32,166 nucleotides of DNA from Singulisphaera sp. GP187 (GTDB lineage Bacteria > Planctomycetota > Phycisphaerae > Phycisphaerales > SM1A02): the NCBI GenBank assembly GCA_945868805.1, contig CAMBMO010000025.1, positions 1 to 32,166 of the forward strand, written 5' to 3'. Below are positions 31,762 through 32,166 of this stretch, one piece after another. Position numbers and translations under genes: made by a program. The notes beneath the pieces were generated by a model. It was not told the DNA's origin and did no database searches. It saw only the letters and a list, made by a program, of their open reading frames with translations. Numbering within the stretch: the stretch's first letter is position 1; each line of letters starts with the position of its first letter.

Positions 31762-32166
31762 ATGCCCGTTCAACTGACGATGCCCAGACTCTCCGACACG
31801 ATGGAAGCGGGGACGATCGTCCGTTGGAACGTGAAGGAAGGCGACAAGGTTTCATCGGGCGATGTCGTGGCGGATGTCGAGACCGACAAGGCGACGATGG
31901 AGATGCCGGTTTATGACGACGGCGTGATTAGTCGGATCATGGTTGAAGCAGGGCGGCAAGTTCCAGTTGGAACACCGATTGCAATCATTACGGTCGATGG
32001 GGACGAGGCGGTTGCGACGGTGGTCGCAGCGGTTGCATCGGTGGAGGCGGCGATCGGAGCGATCGGGGCTATTGGATCATCGCCAACCCCTGTGGTCACT
32101 GCGCCGACGGTTACGGCTGAACCACTTCCCAGCGACGATGGTCGCGCGCGCATCTCGCCACTTGCC
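31762..32166 (+). CDS. pdhC: Pyruvate dehydrogenase E2 (dihydrolipoamide acetyltransferase), 5' part
   Basis: The open frame runs off the window end, so only 135 codons are visible. Residues 1-75 are a lipoyl domain with the modified lysine at K43 (ETDKATMEM), which carries the acetyl group from E1 to CoA. A flexible linker rich in alanine, valine and proline follows (about 80-125). The last residues, GRARISPLA, match the start of the peripheral subunit-binding domain, which holds E1 or E3. The catalytic acyltransferase domain lies beyond the window. GAGG is about 10 nt before the ATG. A different 2-oxoacid acyltransferase is possible until the catalytic domain is seen. Confidence 0.93.
   Translation, partial: MPVQLTMPRLSDTMEAGTIVRWNVKEGDKVSSGDVVADVETDKATMEMPVYDDGVISRIMVEAGRQVPVGTPIAIITVDGDEAVATVVAAVASVEAAIGAIGAIGSSPTPVVTAPTVTAEPLPSDDGRARISPLA

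Noticed and set aside
1-32166. CRISPR array, tRNA, rRNA, prophage or complete insertion sequence
   Set aside because: No regularly spaced repeats, tRNA-like folds, rRNA segments or phage genes were seen on reading both strands by eye.

Overview
This looks like chromosomal DNA of a planctomycete, most likely a Phycisphaerae-type lineage. That is inferred from gene content, because the window has no rRNA or tRNA gene. Two secreted proteins end in paired dockerin-like repeats (D.N.D...V...DL..L...WG). Two membrane proteins carry N-terminal C..CGYDL/CPECG zinc ribbons. There are tandem twin-arginine Gfo/Idh/MocA oxidoreductases and a sulfatase-modifying-factor-like protein. The DNA is GC-rich by eye, GTG and TTG starts are common, and genes are packed with 1-4 nt overlaps.

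Layout. At 1-143 lies the decayed end of an IS3-type transposase. At 262-2880 (-) is a secreted metzincin protease with calcium-binding repeats and a dockerin-like tail. At 2903-6503 (+) are an FGE-like protein and two overlapping Gfo/Idh/MocA oxidoreductases. At 6388-10625 (-) is an operon of a PIN-TRAM membrane protein, a receiver-GAF-HD-GYP protein and ApbE. At 10638-15699 (+) is an information-processing block: SRP RNA, dnaX, recR, rpoN and a zinc-ribbon membrane protein. The SRP RNA-dnaX-recR order is also known from Firmicutes. At 15813-18623 (-) are a cupin, a HEAT-repeat lipoprotein and a MATE transporter. At 18695-22634 come an MBL hydrolase (+), a DUF885 peptidase-like protein (-), a dockerin-tailed lipoprotein (+) and an ACT-domain protein (+). 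At 22693-23756 (-) are a double T-fold pterin-synthase-like protein and a CDGSH iron-sulfur protein. At 23791-23881 (+) a good promoter leads straight into tandem hairpins and a T-tract, which may be a small RNA or attenuator. At 24011-26085 (+) are a YdjY-domain protein, a LolD/MacB-type ATPase and ruvC. At 26057-27004 (-) is a second zinc-ribbon membrane protein. At 27146-29497 (+) is an S41/PDZ protease. The window ends with the pyruvate dehydrogenase genes pdhA and pdhB and the first 135 codons of pdhC.

Most notable points. dnaX contains a run of ten A residues, and both alternative frames stop immediately after it. This is the hallmark of programmed slippage that makes a short gamma-like and a long tau-like clamp-loader subunit. 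The same DnaX appears to have lost its zinc-module cysteines. An SRP RNA gene sits just upstream. The promoter/hairpin element at 23.8 kb can adopt mutually exclusive folds. The pterin-synthase-like protein is a fusion of a degenerate and an intact T-fold. No CRISPR array, prophage or complete mobile element is visible.
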